Positions 27,215 to 34,494 of a stretch of 64,000 nucleotides of DNA are shown here, one piece after another. Numbering within the stretch: position 1 is the first letter of the stretch; every line of letters starts with the position of its first letter. Source of the DNA: Schlesneria paludicola DSM 18645 (GTDB taxonomy: Bacteria; Planctomycetota; Planctomycetia; Planctomycetales; Planctomycetaceae); assembly GCF_000255655.1 (NCBI RefSeq), contig NZ_JH636434.1:3300716-3364715 (forward strand), written 5' to 3'. The position numbers were made by a program, and so were the translations under genes. Below the pieces are notes generated by a model. It had not been told where the DNA came from. It ran no database searches and saw only the letters and a program-made list of their open reading frames with translations.

Positions 27215-29452
27215 TTATGAACTGGCGACGGCTGCGGGGAACTGGGCAATCAAATGTTTACGCCAGGCGAACCAGCAGACAGAAAACAATTCGGTCAGGA
27301 TCAACAGGATCAAGCCGAGCAAGAACCAGCTCCACACAGGTGCTTGCGCGGACGAGGTCGTGACGGTGGATGGCCATTCCAATGGGTTCGTGACGAAGTG
27401 CAAGTTGGGCACACTGGTAAGTTCCGTTCGCTGAGTCGCCGTCAATTCCGTGAGGTCCGATTCATCAGGGTCTCGATTGACGTAGAATCTCGCAACACGA
27501 TTTGTGTCACCTCCAAGGTTGATGGAGTAATCGCCTGGGAACGCGGTACCAAAATACCGATAGATCAATTCCTCGGCTTCGACATCGGGCATGATCGACA
27601 GCGGCTCTTGATATGGCGCTTTGAGCAGGGCCTTGCCTTCGGTCGCATCGCGTCCTTGTTTCAGCAATCCTTGCTTAAGGACAAGGGGTGAGTTCATCGA
27701 GAGATTCCGAAAGACGGCCGATGGCTGCGATAGATAACGCAGCCACTCCTGAACATAGGGGACGAACAATTTGCAGAGGGTCATGTTGCTCCATGACCGC
27801 GTCAGGGGAAACGCCTGGATGATCACTCGTCCTGCACCATGAAATCGTTCGACCGCCAGGATTTGTCCATCACCGGTCTCAAGCAAGATTGAGGGTTTTG
27901 TCGCCGAGTTGGCTTTCAGTTCATACCGGCGAAAGATCTTTGCATCACGAATATCGAGTCGCACCGTGTCGCCCAGCAATCCCGTAGCAGGATGCGTGAC
28001 AGCAGGAGGATGGACCGTGACGAACGTCTCTTCATGGTCGTCTTTGCCAAGGACAGCACCGACAAGCACGGGCGAGAGACCTTCTTCGCTCGCGGCAAAA
28101 TGCTGATTGAATGCGTCAGCATCCGAGTCCATCCCGAGCGCCAGCCAAAGTCCGCCACCGCTCGCCACGAACTGTGTCACTCGTTCAGCAAGCGCATCGG
28201 TAAATGGGGGCGTGACGGTGAACACAATTACGGCGTAGCCTGAGAGCGCCGTCGATTGAAATTCTGTGATGTCGACCAGTTTCGCCTCAAAGAAGCGGCT
28301 GTCTTGACTGGAGTTCCCTGCCTGTTGCCGATTCCCCAACGCGGCCAATACGTACTGAGACTCGTCCCACACAGGGTCTGAGCGCTCAGAGGGCCCCACG
28401 ATCAAGACGGGGACCTTATCTCGTATTTCAAGGATGACCTTTGCGTCATTGTCCGACAGAAGTTCGTCTCGGTAATCCACATGACAATTGACCGCGTATT
28501 CTCCCGATTGATCAAACGCATGCTGAATCTGGACGGTGGTTGTCTGCCCAGGGTCCAGGGCTTCCGCAAAGGAGACGTTGAAGGAATCTCCGTCACAGCT
28601 CCATTGCAGCGAACACGACTCGACCCGGATCGCTCCATAGTTTTTGAGGCGGGCTCGAAATTCAATGGTCTCTCCGATTCCCGCGAGAACGCGATCGGTC
28701 TCGAGACCTTCGAGCCCAATATTGATGGCACGATCCGCGCTCTCACCCACATCGACGACGTTGATGACGGTGGGAAATCTCGATCCGGCGATCTGCTGCT
28801 GCAAGCGAGCCGCAGCAATCCGGCAATCGGCAGGCCAACCATGTTGACGGCAATCGGTAACGACCGTCACGATCCGCGAGCGTGACTGTCGGCCGGTTTC
28901 GACGGCCAGCGCCTGTTCGATCGTCCCCATCAAGTCGGCGGGCCCCAGGCTGGGACTCATGCGCTGCACGCGTTGGCACAATTGGCCGAATGCCGCCGAG
29001 TCGCCAGCCAGTGGTTCGGTTGTTTGCCACTGCGGCGTACTGGCCGCAAGCACGATATGCACCGCGTCAGTGCTGGTGAGATGTTTCGCGATCTCGGTCA
29101 GCTTTCGATGCAATCGTTCAAACGGCGTTGTTGGGCCGGAATCCCGACCCATTGTCAGGGAAACGTCGAGAACGAGAATCACGTCGCGGTGCGGTGCCTT
29201 TCCTACCCATGCCGCACGAACCATTGGTCGTGCCAAAGCCAGTACGAGAAACAAAAGGGCCGCACACCGTAAGAGCATTAGAAACCAATCGTCGATTCTC
29301 GAGATGCGGCGACGGCGGCGTTGAGCGTCGAGCAAAAACTGCATCGCGCCCCATCGGATCACCTTCTTCTGACGTCGAAACAGCAAATGAATCACGATCG
29401 GTGCCGCGACCAGCGGTAAAGCCGAAACGAACATCATGCTTAAAAAGGTCAT
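27215..29452 (-). CDS. BatA-like aerotolerance/VWA membrane protein
   Basis: This 745-aa protein starts with the BatA N-terminal domain: a membrane helix (residues 2-24), HLLFRRQKKVIRWGAMQFL, a second helix at about 57-75 and LARPMVRAAW. A VWA domain follows with DVSLTMGRDSG (D96, S98, T100), a MIDAS variant. The middle has an Ig-like part and, near residue 355-470, a GATase-like segment (VPVLIVGPSERSDP, GGLWLALGMDSD). A final helix at about 712-735 (FLLGLILLILTELFSVCWF) anchors the C-terminus. It lies 132 bases after the DUF58 gene and probably forms, with the 24053 product, the envelope VWA pair on which MoxR acts. Confidence 0.92.
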   Translation of the reverse strand: MTFLSMMFVSALPLVAAPIVIHLLFRRQKKVIRWGAMQFLLDAQRRRRRISRIDDWFLMLLRCAALLFLVLALARPMVRAAWVGKAPHRDVILVLDVSLTMGRDSGPTTPFERLHRKLTEIAKHLTSTDAVHIVLAASTPQWQTTEPLAGDSAAFGQLCQRVQRMSPSLGPADLMGTIEQALAVETGRQSRSRIVTVVTDCRQHGWPADCRIAAARLQQQIAGSRFPTVINVVDVGESADRAINIGLEGLETDRVLAGIGETIEFRARLKNYGAIRVESCSLQWSCDGDSFNVSFAEALDPGQTTTVQIQHAFDQSGEYAVNCHVDYRDELLSDNDAKVILEIRDKVPVLIVGPSERSDPVWDESQYVLAALGNRQQAGNSSQDSRFFEAKLVDITEFQSTALSGYAVIVFTVTPPFTDALAERVTQFVASGGGLWLALGMDSDADAFNQHFAASEEGLSPVLVGAVLGKDDHEETFVTVHPPAVTHPATGLLGDTVRLDIRDAKIFRRYELKANSATKPSILLETGDGQILAVERFHGAGRVIIQAFPLTRSWSNMTLCKLFVPYVQEWLRYLSQPSAVFRNLSMNSPLVLKQGLLKQGRDATEGKALLKAPYQEPLSIMPDVEAEELIYRYFGTAFPGDYSINLGGDTNRVARFYVNRDPDESDLTELTATQRTELTSVPNLHFVTNPLEWPSTVTTSSAQAPVWSWFLLGLILLILTELFSVCWFAWRKHLIAQFPAAVASS

Positions 29453-29480
29453 TTCCGGACCATTCTGGATTTGTCATGAC

Positions 29481-29522
29481 GATGCGGTGGACACGATGCG
29501 GTGGACACGATGCGGTGGACAC
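29481..29522. repeat. Three tandem copies of a 14-base unit
   Basis: GATGCGGTGGACAC is repeated exactly three times, just upstream of the BatA-like start codon on the minus strand. Such short identical repeats can change copy number and so alter spacing in the leader. Confidence 0.9.
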
Positions 29523-29584
29523 GATTTCGAAACGATCACGAACTTGAAGGCCCGACACGAGACCATTGAACGACGACCATTGCG

Positions 29585-30499
29585 CTACGACTTCGACAAA
29601 GCCATGCGGCGATGGAGAAATTCGGCCAGGACTTCACCGAGCGGTTCGTCCGTTTGTAGACAGCGATATTCACACCCTAAACGCAGGCAGTCCTGTTTGA
29701 TCTCTTTCAAGAACTGCCCGAACTGCTCGAGATAACGTTTACGAACGGAAGCCGGATCAACTTTGATGCGAACCGATTCGGTTTCAAGACACTCGAACTG
29801 CGACCATTCATCGAACTGAAACGAGGTTTCTTCCGGAGCGAGGACATGCATCAAGACGACTTCGTGACCTCGCTGGCGCAGATGCTGAATCGACTTCATG
29901 AGTGCCCCGCGTTCGGTAAATGCGTCGGTCCAGACCATGAAGATTCCGCGGCGGCGGATTCTGCGGGCGACCTGCAAGAGTCCGTCGGCCAGCGACGTTG
30001 TTTCTCCAGGTGAACCATGACGCAATGCATCGCACAGCGCCTGCAGATGCCCCGCATTGGCACGCGGTGGTACGAAGCGCGCGACGGTCTGGTCAATGAG
30101 AGCCAACCCCACGGAATCGCGTTGACGAAGGATGAGACGTGACAGACAGGCGCACGCAACACGTGCGAAATCAAACTTGGAAAGCGTGGACAACCCGAAG
30201 CCCATCGAGCCACTGGTATCCAGAATCATCATGACCTGAAGATTGGTCTCTTCTTCATAACGCTTGATGTAATAGCGGTCACTTTTCGCAACGAGTTTCC
30301 AATCGATCAGTCGTACTTCGTCGCCCGCTGAATAGTCGCGATGCTCGGCGAACTCGCAGACTCCCCCTTGATGCTTGGAGCGATGTCGGCCCGTGATGAC
30401 GCCGTCGACCAGTCGCTGCGACACAAGTTCGAGATGACCGATCCGCGACAACACGCGAGAATCAAGCAGGCTCGAGTCAAAGGGAATCGGGGTTATCAC
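29585..30499 (-). CDS. DUF58 domain protein (MoxR partner)
   Basis: The start is GTG 30499, with AAAGGG about seven bases upstream, giving 304 aa. The N-terminal half has the DUF58 signature GGVCEFAEHRDYSAGDEVRLIDW with KSDRYYIKRYEEETN. Residues about 90-250 form a VWA-like domain with MILDTSGSMGFG (D94-S98). It lacks membrane helices, so it is cytoplasmic. DUF58 proteins are regular neighbours of MoxR ATPases and are thought to be chaperone clients or adaptors. It lies 181 bases downstream of moxR and upstream of the BatA-like gene, all on the minus strand. Two further DUF58 genes occur at 41744 and 57205. Confidence 0.94.
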   Translation of the reverse strand: MITPIPFDSSLLDSRVLSRIGHLELVSQRLVDGVITGRHRSKHQGGVCEFAEHRDYSAGDEVRLIDWKLVAKSDRYYIKRYEEETNLQVMMILDTSGSMGFGLSTLSKFDFARVACACLSRLILRQRDSVGLALIDQTVARFVPPRANAGHLQALCDALRHGSPGETTSLADGLLQVARRIRRRGIFMVWTDAFTERGALMKSIQHLRQRGHEVVLMHVLAPEETSFQFDEWSQFECLETESVRIKVDPASVRKRYLEQFGQFLKEIKQDCLRLGCEYRCLQTDEPLGEVLAEFLHRRMALSKS

Positions 30500-30680
30500 G
30501 TCAGCGCCCTTTGGAAGATTCGAATCTCAATTGTTCAAGGTCCGAGACGCAGTGATCCTCAGCGCAGCCGATGGAAGAACGAGTTGGGAATACGCCAGAG
30601 GGACAGTCAACTTGGTGTTCACGAAGTCACGGCATTTTCAACTCTGGGCAGAGCCCGCTCCCTGGATTGCCACAGGCTGG

Positions 30681-31742
30681 CTATCCGCGACTTTTCCCCA
30701 GGAATGTTTTGGCGATGGGTGACACTTTCTGCGTCTTACCGCGAACACGCAGGTCAATTTCACGAATGATGTCGTCCGTAGTGCGTCCCGCCGCTTCGGC
30801 GTTGAACGTCGGAATGATTCGATGACGAAGTACGGGGATCAGCATCGCGTTCACATCGGCGGTCGTGGCGTGATACCGCTTATGCAGGATGGCACGCGCC
30901 TTGGCCGCTAGAATCAAACAAATTGACGCCCGCGGCCCGGCCCCCCACTGCACATGGTCCTGGATAGATTCCGGCAGGCTCCCTTCTTCAGGGCGCGTCA
31001 TGCGAACGAACTGTGTGGCGTATTGATAGACCGAGTCCGCCACGGGTACTTTGCGCACCAGCGATTGCAGCTTCAACAGGTCACTGGCAGTCAATTGGGG
31101 CTGCAACGGAAACTGATATTCGGTTGTTGCACGCTTGCAGATCTCGATTTCCTGCTCGACCGTTGGATACCCCAGTTTCAGCTTGAGCAGGAATCGATCG
31201 AGCTGCGCTTCGGGCAGCGGGTATGTTCCTTCCTGTTCGATCGGATTCTGCGTCGCCAGGACGAAGAATGGTTCCGGCAGGGCATAGGTTTGCCCCCCAA
31301 TCGTCAGTTGGTGTTCCTGCATCGCTTCAAGAAGTGCGCTTTGCGTTTTGGGCGGCGTTCGATTGATTTCATCCGCCAGAATAATGTTTCCGAACAGCGG
31401 TCCCTGGACGAAGCGAAACACGCGTTTGCCTGTCGTCCGGTCTTCTTCCAGAACATCCGTCCCCGTGATGTCAGCGGGCATCAAATCGGGAGTGAACTGG
31501 ATGCGTTTGAATTGCAGTTGCAGGACCGACGACAACGTCGAAACGAGCAACGTTTTCGCAAGTCCAGGCATGCCTTCCAGAATACAGTGACCGCGGCACA
31601 AGATGGCCACGAACATCTGTTCGATCACCTCGTCCAACCCAACGATGACGCCGCCCAGCTGCTGGCGAAGCGCCTGGTACTTTTTGTGCAGATCATCAAT
31701 GGCCTGAATATCTGCCGCGTTACTGAGTTCTTCATCCGACAT
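30681..31742 (-). CDS. MoxR-family AAA+ ATPase
   Basis: ATG 31742 (MSDEELSNAADIQ) is preferred to ATG 31793 because GGAA lies about nine bases before it and family members begin here; 353 aa. The AAA+ core shows Walker A EGMPGLAKT, Walker B IILADEINRTPPKTQ, sensor-1 FFVLATQNPIEQEG and the lid domain with arginine-rich ATTADVNAMLIPVLRHRI. MoxR ATPases remodel VWA-containing partners, which are encoded immediately downstream (DUF58, BatA-like, VWA/GATase). This is the first gene of the minus-strand operon. A 5' gap with a tandem repeat separates it from a divergent toroid gene. Confidence 0.96.
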   Translation of the reverse strand: MSDEELSNAADIQAIDDLHKKYQALRQQLGGVIVGLDEVIEQMFVAILCRGHCILEGMPGLAKTLLVSTLSSVLQLQFKRIQFTPDLMPADITGTDVLEEDRTTGKRVFRFVQGPLFGNIILADEINRTPPKTQSALLEAMQEHQLTIGGQTYALPEPFFVLATQNPIEQEGTYPLPEAQLDRFLLKLKLGYPTVEQEIEICKRATTEYQFPLQPQLTASDLLKLQSLVRKVPVADSVYQYATQFVRMTRPEEGSLPESIQDHVQWGAGPRASICLILAAKARAILHKRYHATTADVNAMLIPVLRHRIIPTFNAEAAGRTTDDIIREIDLRVRGKTQKVSPIAKTFLGKSRG

Positions 31743-31922
31743 GCCAATGTTCCGTAAAAAGTACGGGAAAGCACGACGTCGATTGACTGGCACAACATCA
31801 GACGGAGTTGATCGCTCGCCACGATCGCTCGAGGTGGACTCTCACCAAAGGCAGATACCTTCTGGTCAGGGTTCCCACGAGACAAACGTCCTTGTTTGTG
31901 TGTCCAGCGATGCCATCGCTTT

Positions 31923-31960
31923 GTACGCCAACTGTGAAAAGGTACGCCATCTGTGAAACG
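31923..31960. repeat. Two tandem 19-base repeats upstream of moxR
   Basis: GTACGCCAACTGTGAAAAG is followed at once by GTACGCCATCTGTGAAACG (17 of 19 bases alike). It lies between the divergent moxR and toroid genes, about 180 bases from the moxR start, where a paired operator could sit. The surrounding gap (31743-32141) otherwise shows only a 15-base palindromic spot, AGCGATGCCATCGCT, near 31906. Confidence 0.6.
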
Positions 31961-32141
31961 TGCACGAGGCAGGCACATTCGAGGTATCTCAATGAACGAT
32001 TCCGCAAGTGACGAAATCGCCCTGCATCACATCAACACCTTGTTAGCCTAGCGTTGTGTCCAGTAAACATCCAGCGACTGAGACGGATTGTCAGACTCAA
32101 GTGGATTTGTCACAAAAGACTGTTTACGATCCGTCTCTGCG

Positions 32142-32278
32142 GCAGCCGTTCACGCTTCGAAGTGCGGGGGACAGCCCCGTCCTCATCGGCAACTTGTGTC
32201 TTGGCTGCGAATACCTCACACGGTGGCATACGACTTCTGCGATGAAAATGCGACAGTCCCCAACCCGTGAATGGTTCC
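32142..32278. repeat. Diverged copy of the 34268-34402 palindromic element
   Basis: The stretch aligns end to end with the 135-base element at 34268-34402. It shows GxAxCCGTTCAC near its left end, then GGGGGACAG at 32166, then GAAAATG at 32244 and CAGTCCCC and GTGAA at the right. Distances between the GGGGGACAG and GAAAATG blocks are 78 bases here and 76 in the reference copy. By hand count 28 of 35 bases agree in the right arm. It overlaps the start of the third toroid gene. Confidence 0.65.
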
Positions 32279-33390
32279 TGCTGCCGCTTCTCGTGGCAGC
32301 AGGCTTTTCGCGGTTGTGTGTCGGTGAGGATCGAACACTTTCGAGTGAATTGCTGACTCGTGAACAATGGCGGCAGTTGGATCAATCCGTCGATCGCGGG
32401 TTGGACTTTCTGGCGACGCAGCAGGGCCGCGATGGCTCGTTTACAGGGCCGCCGACCGGGCAACCGGGAATTACCTCATTATGCGTGCTGGCATTCCTCT
32501 CGCGCGGGCACCTGCCCAACGAGGGTCCCTACGGAAAAGCGCTCAATCGCGCCATTCAGTTCGTACTCAGTCAGCAACAAGAGAACGGCCTGATCTTCGA
32601 CCTGCCGATCGAAAATCGGACATGGGCCGACGAGCGACACAAGACCAGTATCTACAATCACGCCATTTCCGGATTGATGCTGACGGAGGTTTACGGCATG
32701 ACCCAAGGAAATGACTCCGAGCCGATGGCGGAGACGATCCGCTCCGCCCTGAAGTTTACTCGTCAGCAGCAAACCCGGCGGAAAATGAACAAACACGACA
32801 AGGGTGGCTGGCGTTATCTGGTCATGGATTCCGTCAGCCAGAACGATTCCGATTTGTCGGTGACCGCGTGGCAGGTCATGTTTCTTCGATCCGCCCGGAA
32901 TGCCGAATTCGATGTGCCGGTCGAATACATCCAAGACGCGATGGAGTATGTCCGTCGCGCCTACGTGCCATCGGATGGATCATTCTCTTATGGGCATCGC
33001 AACGTCCGGGATCAAATCACGCGAGCCATGGTCGGTGGAGGAATCCTGTTGCTCTCGCTTAGCGGCGAACATGACAGTGAAATGGCCAGATCCGGCGGAA
33101 GATGGCTGCTGGAGCGTCCATTCGATCGATATAACCGCTTTGTCCACAATTCCGAGCGATATCACTATAGCGCCTATTACTGCAGCCAGGCCATGTTTCA
33201 ACTGGGTGGCGAATACTGGGCCGGTTTTTTTCCAACGTTGATGACGACCCAGTTGGACAACCAGCAACCAGACGGATCATGGTCGGCGGAATCGAATCGT
33301 GACGGGCAATACGGCAACGTCTACACGACGGCACTCAGTGTGCTGTCATTGACGCCCCCCTATCAGATCCTGCCGATCTACCAGCGTTGA
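32242..33390 (+). CDS. Exported prenyltransferase/squalene-oxidase-repeat (alpha/alpha toroid) protein 3
   Basis: The protein (382 aa from ATG 32242) starts MKMRQSPTREW followed by a hydrophobic FLLPLLVAAGFSRL signal. The frame is open back to 32056, but that extension has no family similarity and crosses a repeat element. The mature part matches the two operon paralogues: GLDFLATQQGRDGSF, GQPGITSLCVLAFLSRGH, AIQFVLSQQQENGLI, DSDLSVTAWQVMFLRSARN, DNQQPDGSWSAE and the C-terminus PPYQILPIYQR. It is transcribed away from moxR and ends against the convergent ECF sigma gene. The ribosome site is weak. Function unknown, likely shared with its paralogues in the periplasm. Confidence 0.85.
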   Translation: MKMRQSPTREWFLLPLLVAAGFSRLCVGEDRTLSSELLTREQWRQLDQSVDRGLDFLATQQGRDGSFTGPPTGQPGITSLCVLAFLSRGHLPNEGPYGKALNRAIQFVLSQQQENGLIFDLPIENRTWADERHKTSIYNHAISGLMLTEVYGMTQGNDSEPMAETIRSALKFTRQQQTRRKMNKHDKGGWRYLVMDSVSQNDSDLSVTAWQVMFLRSARNAEFDVPVEYIQDAMEYVRRAYVPSDGSFSYGHRNVRDQITRAMVGGGILLLSLSGEHDSEMARSGGRWLLERPFDRYNRFVHNSERYHYSAYYCSQAMFQLGGEYWAGFFPTLMTTQLDNQQPDGSWSAESNRDGQYGNVYTTALSVLSLTPPYQILPIYQR

Positions 33391-33423
33391 CAAACGACAT
33401 CAAAAGTACATCGCGTCGTCACC

Positions 33424-33450
33424 GTTCACCGAGTGATCACTCGACCGAAC
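33424..33450. terminator. Palindrome between convergent toroid and sigma genes
   Basis: A perfect 14-base palindrome (CGAGTGATCACTCG, 33430-33443) is embedded in a longer imperfect one with GTTC/GAAC ends. It overlaps the sigma stop codon. It could be a shared terminator or a protein-binding site; there is no T-run. Confidence 0.35.
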
Positions 33451-34039
33451 TTTCGTCCCCCAGCATTCGCTGCAACTTCGCAAGCGTACGCGTGAGCAGG
33501 ACGCGAATGGCCCCATCCGATTTCCCCAGTTGTTCCGCAACACTTTTGGTCGGCAGACCTTCCACATACCGCAGTCGCAGCACTTCTCGCTGCTCGTCCG
33601 GCAGAAGGCTCAAGACTTCTTGCAACCGCAGTTCCTTCTGAGCGCGTGAGAATGCCTGGCTCGGCGACGTCATACTGGCCACCAGCATCTTGATCAGCCC
33701 GACCGGTTCACCGTCTCCAACCGCCCCGTCGATCGACACTTCGCGATCGACGGCCCGTTTTTGTGCGGCCACATGATGCCGATGTGCATCAATGATGCGT
33801 TGCTCGGCCATCTGGCACAGCAACTTGAACGGATCGCGTCCTTGAACAGCAAACGCCTGTAGAGAGTTGAGCGCAGCCAGGACCACTTCCTGCAGAATGT
33901 CTTCGACCTCCAGTTTCTTTCGTAGTGCTGGTCCAAGATTGTGCTGGATGTAAGCCAATAGCTGTGGTCGACGCGACTCAATGAATCGCGCAAGTTCATC
34001 GCGGTTTGAACAACAGGGGATGTCTTCTGAATCACTCAT
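33437..34039 (-). CDS. ECF-type RNA polymerase sigma factor
   Basis: This 200-aa protein has sigma-2 (residues about 18-90, including EVEDILQEVVLAALNSLQAF and AEQRIIDAHRHH) and sigma-4 (about 135-195, with LPDEQREVLRLRYVEGLPTKSVAEQLGKSDGAIRVLLTR split as helix-turn-helix). GGGAG stands six bases before ATG 34039. No anti-sigma gene of the usual zinc-binding membrane kind is adjacent. Instead a Ser/Thr kinase gene lies divergently 455 bases away, a pairing known for some planctomycete ECF groups whose activity is set by phosphorylation. That control is inferred here, not seen. Confidence 0.95.
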   Translation of the reverse strand: MSDSEDIPCCSNRDELARFIESRRPQLLAYIQHNLGPALRKKLEVEDILQEVVLAALNSLQAFAVQGRDPFKLLCQMAEQRIIDAHRHHVAAQKRAVDREVSIDGAVGDGEPVGLIKMLVASMTSPSQAFSRAQKELRLQEVLSLLPDEQREVLRLRYVEGLPTKSVAEQLGKSDGAIRVLLTRTLAKLQRMLGDESSVE

Positions 34040-34267
34040 CTCATACTCCCATTCACTCGCGGATTGATTCGACGAGTGTACGAGTATAGTTCAAACGACC
34101 GAGCCCGGCTCACTGGCGGCCGTTCACCTGTGGGCCCGATCAACCAAAAAAGAGAGTCGCGCGTCGCCCGGAAACATCATCAGAGAATTGGGTTTGCCTG
34201 TGAGCCCTGGATCGATTTGAATGGGGGGGGGGCTTGTGTGCGTCGAGAGTTTCGACGGGCCGCGGGC
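34040..34267. promoter_or_regulatory. Divergent region between sigma and kinase, with G10 tract
   Basis: No gene is supported. Near 34118 is GGCCGTTCACCTGTGGG, which resembles the arm of the neighbouring element only partly. A run of ten G at 34223-34232 lies about 260 bases before the kinase start. Promoters of both genes must lie in this gap, but I cannot place them. Confidence 0.4.
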
Positions 34268-34402
34268 GTAACCGTTCACAGCCCAAAGAGAGGGGGACAG
34301 GCACATTTTCCCGGTTCAATTGGAATCCACAGTGCATGCACTAGGGTAAGCCTTCCCTCAACCGCGGGAAAATGAGCCAGTCCCCGGCCTGTGAACGGTT
34401 AC
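34268..34402. repeat. Long inverted repeat (palindromic element) upstream of the kinase
   Basis: The 135-base element has outer arms GTAACCGTTCACAGCC and GGCCTGTGAACGGTTAC. Inside them are second arms, GGGGACAGGCACATTTTCCCG and the complementary CGCGGGAAAATGAGCCAGTC with CCC. Together they form one long imperfect hairpin with a roughly 50-base centre. The GGGGACAGGCAC core resembles REP-like sequences that recur in planctomycete genomes (recollection, not checked). A diverged copy lies at 32142-32278. Confidence 0.8.
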
Positions 34403-34494
34403 ACACGGGGCTTCGCACGAGAGATTCAGGCGAGGGAGATCGCTCCATTTGTGGCCCCCAAAGTCGAGAACAACCCAGAAAGTTCTGAACGATC

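Noticed and set aside
29481-29522. Short CRISPR-like array
   Set aside because: The 14-base units touch each other with no spacers, and no cas gene is present.
34118-34160. Third copy of the GGCCGTTCAC element
   Set aside because: Only about ten bases of the arm agree and the interior blocks are missing, so homology is not supported.
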